Shown: positions 18,448-27,960, counted from the first letter of the stretch. The stretch is DNA of 64,000 bases from Verrucomicrobiia bacterium (GCA_030425485.1 JAUIAM010000008.1:1-64000), one strand, 5' to 3'. Notes: a model not told the origin generated them from the sequence alone. Made by a program: numbers and translations.

Positions 18448-19647
18448 TTAGTGCGTAATGAGGTCTTCCTGCTGGGTGACGACTTGGCCGTCGGGCTGCA
18501 CGACTTCGGCCGGGGTGTTTTCCACCGCCACCATCAGGTCCCAGCCGGCGATAATGAGCGCGTAAATGAAGATGCAGGCCAGGGCAATGGGCACGAGGTA
18601 CTTCCAGCCCAGGTTCATGATCTGGTCGTAGCGGAAGCGCGGCAGTGTCCAGCGGACCCAAATAAAGAAAACGATGAAAAAGAGCAGCTTGCCGATAAAG
18701 ACCAGCACGCTCAGGACCGAGCCGATCCAGCCCCACCCTGCCCACGGGTTGGCCACCCAGTCCGGCAGGATGCCGAAGGTCGGGAACAACTGCCAGCCGC
18801 CGAGGAAGAGCAGCGTAAACACGGCCGAGCCGATAATCATGTGCGCGTACTCAGCCACGAAGTACAGGCCGAACTTAAAGCTGCCGTACTCGGTGTGAAA
18901 GCCGCCCACCAGCTCGGTCTCGGACTCCGGCGCGTCAAAGGGCATGCGATTCGTTTCCGCAAAGAGCGAGACGAGGAAAACGAAGGCCGGAACCGGCATC
19001 CAGAAAACAAGCCAGACTGCCTGCTGCGAGGTCACGACGTTGTACAGGGTCAGATCGCCCAAGCCGCCCGCCGGACCATTGGCCCACATGAGCACGGGCA
19101 GGATGCTCATGCCCATCGCCAGTTCGTAGGAAATCATCTGGGCCGAGGAACGAATGCCACCGTAGAAGGGGTACTTGCTGTTAGCCGCCCAGCCACCGAT
19201 CACGATCCCGTACACCCCGAGCGAGCTGACCGCCAGGATGAAGAGGATACCGATGTCGACATTGGCCAGTACGAGCGGCATGGCTTGCCCGTCCACATAG
19301 TACACGCCGAAGGGTAACACCACCATCGTGATGAGGGCCGGAGCCAGCGAAATCATCGGGGCCAGCACGTAGTAAAATTTCTTCACGTGGCCGGGGATCG
19401 GGTCTTCCTTAAACAGGAATTTCACCCCGTCGGCTAACGGTTGCCAGATGCCCATCTTGACCAGCATGGGCCCGAGGACAGGAATCGAGGACAGCCCGGG
19501 TAAGGCCGTGCGATTGGGCCCGACGCGTCCCTGAATCCAACTCGCGATCTTACGCTCAGCCAGCACGGAGTAGCCCGCCATCGTCATCACGACCATGACC
19601 ATGAGGAAGGCGAATACCACCTTGAGGAGTATGTCTATCCAGTCCAT
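18448..19647 (-). CDS. nuoH: NADH-quinone oxidoreductase subunit H
   Basis: A 399-residue membrane subunit that forms the quinone channel. The signature ERKIASWIQGRVGPNRTAL is intact, followed by LADGVKFLFKEDPIPGH, YGIVIGGWAANSKYPFYGGI, SSAQMISYELAMGMS, ETNRMPFDAPESETELVGGF and RWTLPRFRYDQIMNLGWKYL. It is longer than the E. coli protein (about 325 residues), mainly through a loop before the GWGWIGSVLSV helix and a polar C-terminal tail. It begins three bases after nuoG. Confidence 0.97.
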   Translation of the reverse strand: MDWIDILLKVVFAFLMVMVVMTMAGYSVLAERKIASWIQGRVGPNRTALPGLSSIPVLGPMLVKMGIWQPLADGVKFLFKEDPIPGHVKKFYYVLAPMISLAPALITMVVLPFGVYYVDGQAMPLVLANVDIGILFILAVSSLGVYGIVIGGWAANSKYPFYGGIRSSAQMISYELAMGMSILPVLMWANGPAGGLGDLTLYNVVTSQQAVWLVFWMPVPAFVFLVSLFAETNRMPFDAPESETELVGGFHTEYGSFKFGLYFVAEYAHMIIGSAVFTLLFLGGWQLFPTFGILPDWVANPWAGWGWIGSVLSVLVFIGKLLFFIVFFIWVRWTLPRFRYDQIMNLGWKYLVPIALACIFIYALIIAGWDLMVAVENTPAEVVQPDGQVVTQQEDLITH

Positions 19648-19650
19648 GGC

Positions 19651-21363
19651 TTAAAACTTAGAAGAGGCGGTAGCGGGTTCAGCGGCAGGCTCGTAGTGCC
19701 AGCCTTTGGTTTCCGGGAAAGGCAGCTCGGCGTAAGCGGAACCGTCCAGCAGCACCCCGGTGTCGGGGATTTTGGCGTAGCTCAACCCGGCGAAGGCCGG
19801 GACCTCCTCGGCCATCCTGGCCCAGACTTGCGGCGTACTGGGGCGGGCACACTTGGCGCCTTCGCACTCGGCCAAAATCATGTCCAGTATCCACACATCC
19901 GGCAGCAAACCAGCCGGGCCGGGGACGGCCTGGGCGAACTTCTGCAGGCGGAATTGTTGGTTAATAAAGGTGCCGCTCTTTTCAAACACGGTCAGCGTCG
20001 GAATGACCACCTTGGCGATGTCACTCGTGGCATTGCGATGCGTGCCGAGGTAAACCAGATTGGCCTTTTTCAGCATTTCCGGTGGGATACCCGCAGCAAT
20101 CAAGTCCTCACCCAGCGAGACAACCGTCTTGACCTCACCCGCGGCCAACTTGTCACGCAGAGCTTCCAGCTCGGTCACGGGCAGTTGCTTAATCAGCCCC
20201 GTGACGAGGCCACCGCGCACGTTCGGCGTGGCATCGTTAGAAATCAGGCGTCCATCCCCGTCTTGGGTGTGGGCGACGAAAGTCACGCGACCGGGCTCTT
20301 TCTCCACCAGCTTGCGCAGGGAGTACTGCTCCTCCACGCTGAGCTTGCCCGAGGCCACGTAGGCCACAGTGCCCACCTGGATTAACTCGCGGGCACGGAG
20401 TGTCGCCTCCCCCAGGGTGCAGACCTGGCCGTCGATGCGGAACCGCTTCATGCGGTCCTCGGCCTCCACCGTATGATAAAGAGCACGCCCAGAGTCGGCC
20501 ATCCACGAGTCGTTGACCTCGTCATTACGACGCGGCGTGATGCGGTAAATTTTGCCCTCGCGGCTCCAGACTTCGGTGTTCACCCCGGCGCTGCTCTCCG
20601 TGCAGATCGACTTGGTCGGCTTGAGGAACCACACGCGCATTTTAAAGCGGAAGTCCGTGCTGGTCAGCGCGCCCACCGGGCAGATGTCCACCGTGTTAAG
20701 CGAGTAGTTGCTATCCAGTTTCTTGCCGGGGAAGCAAGTCAACGTCGAGTGACTGCCGCGCTCGATGAAGCCAAGGACCGGGTTCTCGTCGATTTCTTCG
20801 CAGAAGCGCACGCAGCGTGAGCAAAGGATGCAGCGTTCGTCGTCGAGCGTGACGCGGGGGCCAAGCTCGGTACGCTTGGGCTTGACGTTCTTTTCCTCCA
20901 CGTAGCGGCTGAACCCGCGTCCGTAATCAGTCGAAAACTCTTGCAGTCGGCATTCGCCGGCCTGGTCACAGATCGGACAATCGAGCGGGTGGTTGACCAG
21001 GAGAAACTCCATCACGCCCTCGCGGCAACTTTTTACCAGCGGGCTCTGCGTCTTGATGTAGGTGCCGTCCTTGGCGTTGCTGGCGCAGGCAATGGCCGGC
21101 TTGGGCATCCAGCCAATTTTCTGCACGCCGTCATCATCCAGCACGGGCTCACCCGTGGCGCGATCGCGCATGGGCATGCCCATCTCGACCAGACACATGC
21201 GGCAGTTACCGGCCACGGAAAGGTGCGAGTGGTAACAATAGTGCGGGATCTCGACGCCCACGCTCTCGCAGGCATCCACCAAATTCATGCCGTCGGGAAC
21301 CTGATAGTCTTTCCCGTCGATGTTGATCCTCGCCAACTTCGGCTCTGCGTTGCCCTCGCTCAT
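19651..21363 (-). CDS. nuoG: NADH-quinone oxidoreductase subunit G, short form
   Basis: A 570-residue peripheral-arm subunit. The N-terminal part is complete: the [2Fe-2S] ferredoxin region (HYCYHSHLSVAGNCRMCLVE), the His-Cys3 cluster (HPLDCPICDQAGECRLQ), two further cluster motifs (CILCSRCVRFCEEI and ICPVGAL), and the STESSAGVNTEVWSREG-like start of the molybdopterin-family domain. The remaining domain is reduced to about 300 residues, whereas E. coli NuoG has about 900 residues in all. No fourth Cys set for the extra N7 cluster was seen. Its ATG overlaps the nuoF stop. Confidence 0.93.
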   Translation of the reverse strand: MSEGNAEPKLARINIDGKDYQVPDGMNLVDACESVGVEIPHYCYHSHLSVAGNCRMCLVEMGMPMRDRATGEPVLDDDGVQKIGWMPKPAIACASNAKDGTYIKTQSPLVKSCREGVMEFLLVNHPLDCPICDQAGECRLQEFSTDYGRGFSRYVEEKNVKPKRTELGPRVTLDDERCILCSRCVRFCEEIDENPVLGFIERGSHSTLTCFPGKKLDSNYSLNTVDICPVGALTSTDFRFKMRVWFLKPTKSICTESSAGVNTEVWSREGKIYRITPRRNDEVNDSWMADSGRALYHTVEAEDRMKRFRIDGQVCTLGEATLRARELIQVGTVAYVASGKLSVEEQYSLRKLVEKEPGRVTFVAHTQDGDGRLISNDATPNVRGGLVTGLIKQLPVTELEALRDKLAAGEVKTVVSLGEDLIAAGIPPEMLKKANLVYLGTHRNATSDIAKVVIPTLTVFEKSGTFINQQFRLQKFAQAVPGPAGLLPDVWILDMILAECEGAKCARPSTPQVWARMAEEVPAFAGLSYAKIPDTGVLLDGSAYAELPFPETKGWHYEPAAEPATASSKF

Positions 21364-22721
21364 ATCAGTGGATACCCCTTCGGGTTGTAGCGGCCGTTAC
21401 CGTTGCCCTGGTGGGCAATCTTGTCGAGCCATTCGTCCTTGAATTTATTGTAGTGACTCTGCACCGGCCAGGCCACGGCCTCACCGTGAGCACAAATCGT
21501 GCGCCCCTCGATCTGGTCGGCGATGTTTTTCATTAAATCAACGTCCTGATTCCGCGCGGCGCCCCCGGTCATGCGCAGGGTCATCTTGTTCAGCCAAAGT
21601 GAACCCTCGCGACACGGTGTGCACTGACCGCAGCTCTCGTGGCCGTAAAAGGCCATGAGGTTGGCAATGGCCTCCATCATGTCGGTGGAGTCGTCCATCA
21701 CGATCAAGCCCCCGGTGCCGAGGAAGGTGCCGCAGCACTTCAGGCTGACGGCGTCGAGCGGGATGTCCTCCACGCCCCAGTCAAAGTCTTCGCCCGTGTT
21801 GGGGTGCTTCCCGGTAAAGCGTTCGCCGAAGCGCAAAATCTTGGTCGAGGAGCCGCCGGGAATCAGTGCCTTGAAGGTGCGCCCCGGGAGCGGGCCTCCA
21901 CAAACGTCGTAGAGCATCTCGCCCACGGTAATTTTACCGGCCTCGAACTCGTAGTAGCCGGGCTTTTGCACGTGACCGCTGACCCCAAAAATATGCGTGC
22001 CGGGGTCGCCCTTGACGCCAAACTTGGCGAATTCGCTCCCGCCCATGCCGATGACGTGCTTCACCTGAGCCATCGTCTCGACGTTGTTCACGATCGTCGG
22101 ACACATGTACGCGCCGAGGGCAGCCGGGAAGTATGGCGGCTTAATACGCGGGTAACCCCGCTTGCCTTCGAGCGACTCGATCAGGCCGGTTTCCTCGCCG
22201 CAGATATACGCGCCAGCGCCGCGGTGCACCACGATGTCGCAGCTAAAACCGCTGCCGAGGACATTGTCCCCGAGGAAGTTTTTGGCCCGGGCCTCTTCGA
22301 TAGCGTTCTCGAGGATGCGCGCGCCGTTGATAAACTCGCCCCGAATGTAAATCCACGCCTGCTTGGCCTGAATGGCGAAGGCAGAGATCATCATGCCCTC
22401 GATCAGCTGATGCGGGTCCTGATAAATAATCTGCCGATCCTTAAAGGTGCCGGGCTCGGATTCGTCCGCGTTGCAGATCAGGTAAATGGGTTTGCCGGAC
22501 TTGCGGTCGAGGAAGCGCCACTTCATGCCCGTGGGGAAGCCCGCCCCACCGCGACCGGTTACACCCGAGTCGAGGACTTCCTTACAGAGGTCTTCCGGCT
22601 TGGCCCCGATTGCTTTTTTCAGCACCTCGTAGCCCCCGTGCTTCATGTAGCAGTCGATATCAGGCGTGTAGCCCTCCTCATCGACATGCTTATAAATTAC
22701 GCGGCGTTGTTCTACAGCCAT
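21360..22721 (-). CDS. nuoF: NADH-quinone oxidoreductase subunit F
   Basis: A 453-residue subunit that binds NADH, FMN and the N3 [4Fe-4S] cluster, where electrons enter complex I. The motifs are VTGRGGAGFPTGMKW for NADH, NADESEPGTFKDR, the FMN site AYICGEETGLIESLEGKRG, the cluster region ESCGQCTPCREGSLWL, and TICAHGEAVAWPVQS with the last Cys ligand. It is preceded by an unusual 154-bp gap after nuoE that contains ATTCG-type repeats. Confidence 0.97.
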   Translation of the reverse strand: MAVEQRRVIYKHVDEEGYTPDIDCYMKHGGYEVLKKAIGAKPEDLCKEVLDSGVTGRGGAGFPTGMKWRFLDRKSGKPIYLICNADESEPGTFKDRQIIYQDPHQLIEGMMISAFAIQAKQAWIYIRGEFINGARILENAIEEARAKNFLGDNVLGSGFSCDIVVHRGAGAYICGEETGLIESLEGKRGYPRIKPPYFPAALGAYMCPTIVNNVETMAQVKHVIGMGGSEFAKFGVKGDPGTHIFGVSGHVQKPGYYEFEAGKITVGEMLYDVCGGPLPGRTFKALIPGGSSTKILRFGERFTGKHPNTGEDFDWGVEDIPLDAVSLKCCGTFLGTGGLIVMDDSTDMMEAIANLMAFYGHESCGQCTPCREGSLWLNKMTLRMTGGAARNQDVDLMKNIADQIEGRTICAHGEAVAWPVQSHYNKFKDEWLDKIAHQGNGNGRYNPKGYPLI

Positions 22722-22729
22722 GACTTAAA

Positions 22730-22778
22730 ATTCGTGGATTCGTTAATGCGTAGATTCGCAAATTCGAAGGTTCGCAAG
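22730..22778. repeat. ATTCG-rich repeat between nuoE and nuoF
   Basis: Five imperfect units of the kind ATTCGTGG, ATTCGTTA, ATTCGCAA, ATTCGAAGG and TTCGCAAG stand in a row in the 154-bp gap between nuoE and nuoF, the largest gap in the block. No gene is visible in the gap. Confidence 0.45.
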
Positions 22779-22875
22779 CGGACCGCCAGCAAGTCCAAGG
22801 TGTCGGCAACAGCACCACGCTTTCGCTCACTCGACTTCATGTTCAAATTTACCAACATACAAATTACTGAATTTA

Positions 22876-23433
22876 TTATCCCTCGTAGGCAGGTGTGCCC
22901 GGTTGCGGTTTAGGGTGATCAGCGGACTCTGGCCCTTCGGAGGCAGCGGTTTTAATCGCGTCAATCAGCCCGTCGAGCTCTTCCGGCTTGCAGTTTTCGT
23001 ACAGTTTGTCGTCCACCTGCACCAGCGGTCCCATGCCGCACTTGGCGATGCACTCGACGAACTCGATGGTGTAATTCCCGTCGGCCGAGGTGTGACCGCG
23101 CTTGCAGTCCAGCGCCTGCTCCAGCTTTTCGCAGGTTTTGTAGGCGCCCACCAGCGCGCAGGAAAGCGTACGGCAGACTTTTACGTGGACCTTGCCGATC
23201 GGCTCGCGTCGGTACATCGGGTAGAAGGACACGACCTGGAGCACCTGGATGGGCTCCAGCTCCAGTTTTGCCGCAATCCACTCGATGGCTTCGTCCGATA
23301 GGTAACCAAGGTCCTCCTGTACGAGGTGACACAAGGGCAGCGTCAGGCTGCGCTTGTCCGGGTATTTTGGAAAAAGCGACTCGATTTTTGCCAGCGTAGC
23401 GGGCTTCAGGTCTAGGGTTGCTGTCTCAGCCAT
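22876..23433 (-). CDS. nuoE: NADH-quinone oxidoreductase subunit E
   Basis: A 185-residue thioredoxin-like [2Fe-2S] subunit (cluster N1a). The four Cys ligands are in CRTLSCALVGAY and CIAKCGMGP. The helical N-terminal part LPLCHLVQEDLGYLSDEAIE is typical. The C-terminus carries an extra 25-residue Pro- and Ala-rich tail. It is followed by the long gap before nuoF. Confidence 0.96.
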   Translation of the reverse strand: MAETATLDLKPATLAKIESLFPKYPDKRSLTLPLCHLVQEDLGYLSDEAIEWIAAKLELEPIQVLQVVSFYPMYRREPIGKVHVKVCRTLSCALVGAYKTCEKLEQALDCKRGHTSADGNYTIEFVECIAKCGMGPLVQVDDKLYENCKPEELDGLIDAIKTAASEGPESADHPKPQPGTPAYEG

Positions 23434-23516
23434 GGGTGAAAATCAGTGTTGCGGCAAAGGGGCGGGCGTTTAGGTGGTTAGGGTTCCTCATGCGGCCAGT
23501 TTGCGCGTAGCGTAAG

Positions 23517-24758
23517 TTAGCGGTCGCACTCTCCCATCACAAAGTCGAGCGATCCGAGCACGACCGGTACGTCCGACATCATCATGCCGGGCAGAATTTT
23601 GGGCAGTACACTCAGCGAGCAGAAGCTGGGTGAGCGGATTTTTAGGCGGAACGGCACGCCCCCCCCCTTGGAGTGGATAAAGAAACCGAGCACGCCCTTG
23701 GGGTTTTCCGCCTCGAAGTAGACCTCCCCCTCGGGCATCTGGGGCCCTTCGGTCACGAGCATGAAGTTCTGAATCAACTCTTCCATGCTGGAGAGGATCT
23801 TGGACTTGGGCGGTGCGTAAATTTTCTTGGCGTCCTCGGCGTACCAGAGACCGTCGGGCATCTTGTCGATGGCCTGACGGACGATCTTCATGCTGTCGCG
23901 CATTTCCCACAGGCGGACAAGATAGCGGTCGTAGCTATCGCCCACGGAGCCAAGGAAGGTCTCGAACTCGTAATGCTCGTAGCCGAGGTAGGGCTTGTCG
24001 CGGCGTAGATCCACGTCCACGCCGGAGGCGCGGAGGTTGGGCCCGGTAAAGCCGTAGGCAATGGCGTCTTCCTTGCTCACCACGCCGATATCCTTCGTAC
24101 GGTCGATAAAAATCTTGTTCCGCGTCAGCAGTCCGTCCACCTCGTCGATGGCCGGTCCAAGCTGGTTCAGAAAGTCATTCACGCGCCCAAGCCAACCCTC
24201 GGGGATGTCACGCGATACGCCACCAATGCGGGTATAGCTGGTGGTGAAACGGGCCCCGGTCAGCTCCTCGAAAAGCGTGTAGAGCTTTTCGCGCTGGGTA
24301 AAGGTGTAGAGGAAGATGGACATGGCTCCACAGTCCATGCCGTAAACCCCTACCCCCAGCAGGTGGGAAGAGATGCGGGCCAGCTCGCAGCAAATAAGCC
24401 GGATAGTCTCGCAACGGGGAGGAACTTGGAGACCGGCCAGACGCTCGACCGCCATGGCGTAGCAAACATTGTTTGCCAGGGGGGCGAGGTAGTCCAGCCG
24501 ATCCGTGTATGGCACAAACTGGTTGTAGGTCATGTTTTCGGCGATCTTCTCGTCGCCGCGGTGCAGGTAACCAATGACCGGGTCACATGAGGTGATGATG
24601 TCGCCGTCCAGCTCAAGCTTGAGCCGGAGTACGCCGTGGGTGGCCGGGTGCGAGGGACCCATATTCAGGGTCATGGTCTCGCCCTGGAGCTCGTCTTCAA
24701 AACCGGCGCTGCGGTTGGCACTGTCGCCGATGGTGAGTTCTTTGACGTCGGTGGGCAT
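23517..24758 (-). CDS. nuoD: NADH-quinone oxidoreductase subunit D
   Basis: A 413-residue subunit related to the large subunit of NiFe hydrogenases; it forms much of the quinone site. NMGPSHPATHGVLRLKLELD, GYLHRGDEKIAENMTYNQFV and PYTDRLDYLAPLANN hold the conserved His and Tyr near the quinone head. The C-terminal SMEELIQNFMLVTEGP and the final GSLDFVMGECDR are intact. It follows nuoC by eight bases. Confidence 0.97.
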   Translation of the reverse strand: MPTDVKELTIGDSANRSAGFEDELQGETMTLNMGPSHPATHGVLRLKLELDGDIITSCDPVIGYLHRGDEKIAENMTYNQFVPYTDRLDYLAPLANNVCYAMAVERLAGLQVPPRCETIRLICCELARISSHLLGVGVYGMDCGAMSIFLYTFTQREKLYTLFEELTGARFTTSYTRIGGVSRDIPEGWLGRVNDFLNQLGPAIDEVDGLLTRNKIFIDRTKDIGVVSKEDAIAYGFTGPNLRASGVDVDLRRDKPYLGYEHYEFETFLGSVGDSYDRYLVRLWEMRDSMKIVRQAIDKMPDGLWYAEDAKKIYAPPKSKILSSMEELIQNFMLVTEGPQMPEGEVYFEAENPKGVLGFFIHSKGGGVPFRLKIRSPSFCSLSVLPKILPGMMMSDVPVVLGSLDFVMGECDR

Positions 24759-24766
24759 GGCGAAAA

Positions 24767-25384
24767 TTACTCGGGTTTCTCCTTCTGTTCGTTCCAGCTC
24801 TGGTCAGCCCCGCGGGGCTCGCGATCAGACATCTCACCGGTTTGCGGTGCGTGGAACGGCCCGCCCATCATCGGCGCGGGGATGACTTTTGTCTGGGTGA
24901 CTTCGGCGATGTCGGCAGCCGGCAGCTCCGTCTCAATCCCGGCCAGCGGAAACTCCTTGCGCAGCGGGTAGTACGGGTACCCCTCCCACATGAGGATGCG
25001 GCGCATGTCCGGGTGGCCTTCGTAGCGGATGCCAAACATGTCGTAGGTCTCACGCTCGAGCCAGTTGGCAATCGGGAAAAGCGGGACGAGGCTCGGGATG
25101 GTCGGCTCGAGGTCGTCGATGCAGTCCGAAGCGATGCGCACGTACTCCTTGTTCTTGGTCGAGAACAGATGCGCGATCGTGGTGAAGCGCGGGCTGGCCT
25201 CCTCGCCCCAGTCGATCGCGGTGGAGTCGGTCAGCAGGTCAAAGCCCATGTCGTCACGCAGGACGCGGCATGTCTCCACCAGCTTATCCGCCGGCACCTG
25301 GATGGCGGGATCGTCCAGCGACGCACGCTCGGTGGCGTACTCGAAGCGCTTGAGCAAGTCTTGTAAAAACGTATCCTCGGACAT
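24767..25384 (-). CDS. nuoC: NADH-quinone oxidoreductase subunit C
   Basis: A 205-residue subunit (the 30-kDa family). The signature WLERETYDMFGIRYEGHPDM and the following RRILMWEGYPYYPLRKEFPL are present. The C-terminal 60 residues are a polar tail ending in an acidic and Lys-rich stretch. Its ATG overlaps the nuoB stop by one base. nuoC and nuoD are separate genes here, not fused as in E. coli. Confidence 0.96.
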   Translation of the reverse strand: MSEDTFLQDLLKRFEYATERASLDDPAIQVPADKLVETCRVLRDDMGFDLLTDSTAIDWGEEASPRFTTIAHLFSTKNKEYVRIASDCIDDLEPTIPSLVPLFPIANWLERETYDMFGIRYEGHPDMRRILMWEGYPYYPLRKEFPLAGIETELPAADIAEVTQTKVIPAPMMGGPFHAPQTGEMSDREPRGADQSWNEQKEKPE

Positions 25385-25938
25385 CAGTGTGCAATTGCGG
25401 TGGTCTTAAGGGCCTTGGGGGCCGGGTGCATGTCTTTCTTTAAGAGATTGGAAACTGACGGCTCCTTCATGATCTGATCCTGGAGCTTCATCAATCCATC
25501 GAGCAATGCTTCCGGGCGCGGCGGACAACCACTAATATACACATCAACCGGGACAATCCGGTCCACCCCCTGCAACACGGCATACGAACGGTACATCCCG
25601 CCCGTGGAAGCACATGCCCCCATGGCCACGACCCACTTGGGCTCGGCCATCTGGTCGTAAATGCGGCGCACGACCTCGGCCATCTTATAGGTGACGGTGC
25701 CCGAGACGATCATGCAGTCACTCTGACGGGGCGAAAAGCGCATCACTTCCATGCCAAAACGGCTGATGTCGAAGCGCGATCCTCCCGAGGCCATCAATTC
25801 GATTGCACAGCAGGCCAGCCCCATAGGCATCGGCCATACCGAGTGTTTGCGGATCCAGTTCACCACCGTGTCGAGCTTCGACACGATGACTTCCCCCTCC
25901 ACTTTACTGTTGTAGCCGTATGCAGCCTCAGTGCTCAT
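25384..25938 (-). CDS. nuoB: NADH-quinone oxidoreductase subunit B
   Basis: A 184-residue subunit that holds cluster N2, the last electron carrier before quinone. The tandem Cys in [13 protein letters not shown], then [19 protein letters not shown] and [16 protein letters not shown] supply the four ligands. A strong ribosome site (TTAGGAGATTTT) precedes the ATG. It is the first gene of the block; no nuoA is seen upstream, where tRNA-Ser stands instead. Confidence 0.97.
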   Translation of the reverse strand: MSTEAAYGYNSKVEGEVIVSKLDTVVNWIRKHSVWPMPMGLACCAIELMASGGSRFDISRFGMEVMRFSPRQSDCMIVSGTVTYKMAEVVRRIYDQMAEPKWVVAMGACASTGGMYRSYAVLQGVDRIVPVDVYISGCPPRPEALLDGLMKLQDQIMKEPSVSNLLKKDMHPAPKALKTTAIAH

Positions 25939-26152
25939 AAAATCTCCTAACCCCTAGGGGTCTCCCCATTGTGAATCAAACCAAATTAAAAATTTTGTTA
26001 GGCCAAGCAAGATTTTCAGCCCGTCATAAGCCTGCCATATACATGCCAATTCACAAGCTAATATAGGAATTCTATCTCCTGAGAGAAATCCACGTCTTTG
26101 GGATTGACGAGTTGCCCCTGCCATGCCTTGCTCATCGCTTCCACTCAACGCA

Positions 26153-26242
<90 letters not shown>

Positions 26243-26444
26243 CTGTTCCTGAATTACGAACTCACGGAACCAGCATTATGCTAGCGCTCCTTTATTTTTG
26301 TTTATCAGGCATTTATGAAAAACAAGAAATCCCGCATGGTTCCAGGAAGTTCGCATTTTATCGATTTCTAAAGATTTGTGATTCGAACGAGGGCCATATT
26401 TTCGCTTTATTTACGGAACCACCCAAGGAGAGATTTTCACAGGA

Positions 26445-27035
26445 TCAGGTCAATTTTCGTTTATCCAAAACCGCTTCGAAATGGGCCCATTGGTCTTCAT
26501 GGGATAGCTGAGCAATCGGCCTAAGCGTTCTTTCGGATAGCAACGCGTTCTTGGGACTCATTCCAATAACAAATTGTTGAATGTCAGGGCTCAGATTTGC
26601 GAGATTTAGGATATATCTAACGCGACGAGCTGAGAGTCCGACCTGCTGGGCGATGTCCTTGGGGGCAAGGTATGGATGTTCATCCAGTATTGATCTCCAT
26701 TCTATTGCATTTTCGAGGAGATGGCGGTTGCGGCGAATTCGAAACTTGGGAAGCTTCTGCGAATTGGGCTGTGGCTGCTTTTCCAACTGAAATGGATGCA
26801 CGAGGAAGGCTCCGGTTTTCCAGTCTTTCCCGATCAGGCCGATGATGAAGATCGAATCCATGCGGGTGCGGATGGATTTTTTATCTTCTGACTCTAAATC
26901 CTGATCCAAACCAATGACTGCTTTTGGCTGACCGCCAAAGATGCTCTGGATGTAGAATTCTACATCAATGCGGTACCATTTGACGGGCTTGTCAGACTGA
27001 GAGGCATCCAGTTCGCAGGGCAATTTATCGACCAC
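26445..27035 (-). CDS. C-terminal piece of a serine recombinase, recombinase-associated HTH region
   Basis: A 196-residue frame that starts with GTG at 27033-27035, probably not a native start. It runs in the same frame as 27036-27179, with a TAA at 27063-27065 between. The first part (PVKWYRIDVEFYIQSIFGG) and the later VGLSARRVRYILNLANLSPD and IQQFVIGMSP resemble the tail and helix-turn-helix region found with large serine recombinases in Planctomycetes and Verrucomicrobia. The family call is from memory of such proteins and needs a search. It lies 202 bp from tRNA-Ser, where an integrase relic is expected. Confidence 0.55.
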   Translation of the reverse strand: MVDKLPCELDASQSDKPVKWYRIDVEFYIQSIFGGQPKAVIGLDQDLESEDKKSIRTRMDSIFIIGLIGKDWKTGAFLVHPFQLEKQPQPNSQKLPKFRIRRNRHLLENAIEWRSILDEHPYLAPKDIAQQVGLSARRVRYILNLANLSPDIQQFVIGMSPKNALLSERTLRPIAQLSHEDQWAHFEAVLDKRKLT

Positions 27036-27179
27036 GGGGTCAATGCGTGCGATGTTGAGCTTTTAAATGAACAGCCCAATCAGCTCTTCGCGGTCTGGAA
27101 ACGGCAGTGCGTGATAGGCTTTGGAAAAGTTTTCGAGCGCCCTGGCGACCATCTCCTCAACCTGATAGAGGTATTTAAG
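27036..27179 (-). pseudogene. Serine recombinase fragment cut by an in-frame stop
   Basis: In frame with the gene piece at 26445-27035, this stretch reads LKYLYQVEEMVARALENFSK, then AYHALPFPDREELIGLFI, a TAA at 27063-27065, and KLNIARIDP. The pattern (helix, DREELIGL, then a beta strand) is that of the end of the coiled-coil region of large serine recombinases. No upstream catalytic domain is present. It is a relic. Confidence 0.5.
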
Positions 27180-27287
27180 AACGGAGCCTCAATTCTCATA
27201 AATCTAGCGCCTCAGCCAAAATCAATATCGTAAGTGTTCTTTAGTAACCACTTGACAAATATGACTCTATCGCAACATCACTGTGAC

Positions 27288-27575
27288 TTAACTTTCCTTG
27301 CGGTGGCCATTGCCATTCAGTCCTTTCAGGTGCTCGACTTGGGAAAGGTCTGCGGAGATGGAATAAGCCTTGCCGAAACCAAGCACGAGGCGACCGTCCT
27401 CAGGATTAAGACGAAATAGGTGGAAGTCTGCCATCCTTTTGAGGTGCTCGACGACGCGTCCGAATTTATTCTCAAAGCGCCCGAGGATATCTTCCCAAGC
27501 CGGACTGCCGCGTTCGACTTCGACGGACTGTGCATTGAAGGAGATGCGCTTGCGGGCGAATAGCTGCCGCTTGGG
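27288..27575 (-). pseudogene. HugZ-like (pyridoxamine-phosphate-oxidase fold) gene, 3' fragment
   Basis: The minus frame from about 27575 to a natural TAA at 27288-27290 reads KRQLFARKRISFNAQSVEVE, then WEDILGRFENKFGRVVEHLK, then ADFHLFRLNPEDGRLVLGFG and ending NGNGHRKES. The pattern (ARKRIxF, DFxLFRLxPExGRxVLGFGxAY) is that of the split-barrel heme-utilisation family. Only the C-terminal half remains, and it is joined at about 27576 to a sulfite-reductase fragment in another frame. Coordinates are approximate. Confidence 0.6.
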
Positions 27576-27577
27576 AC

Positions 27578-27960
27578 CTGATTACGCCGCAAACCGGGGA
27601 TCCGGCGGTAGGCATCGAGCCGGTACTTCTCCAGCAAAGCATCGATGACAGCACGGACTCCCGCCGCCACTCGCGCAATGATAAGGTTCTGATTAGCGGT
27701 GAGTCGGAAATCTCCCCGGTGGACCTTCGCGATCTCCCGCAGACCGATACGCAACGGCCCGCGTTTGTCGTTCACCACGCGTCCACTTTCCAGAAAAAGG
27801 GTCAGGTGATGTTTGCCGTCTGCGCCCTCTACCCAACCGTACCGGTCTCCCATGCGGGTTAACTCGAACTCGCGGGGTTTACCCAGCGCATAGCCGAGCG
27901 AGCGCCGCTTTTTTCCTTGTAGGCGCACTTTAGTGAGCGGTTGATCGGTCGTATGGAACT
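27578..27960 (-). pseudogene. cysI: Sulfite reductase hemoprotein (CysI-like) internal fragment
   Basis: The minus strand reads RRSLGYALGKPREFELTRMG, then DRYGWVEGADGKHHLTLFLE and later GDFRLTANQNLIIARVAAGV. These match the central part of the assimilatory sulfite reductase beta subunit, with the hallmark GDFRxTANQNLIIA. The start and the siroheme/cluster Cys half are missing. Upstream (about 27910-27960) the likeness continues only in shifted frames. It is a decayed internal fragment that no longer encodes an enzyme. Confidence 0.7.

Noticed and set aside
25954-26148. Possible nuoA before nuoB
   Set aside because: The 64-codon frame here lacks the hydrophobic helices and conserved motifs of NuoA.
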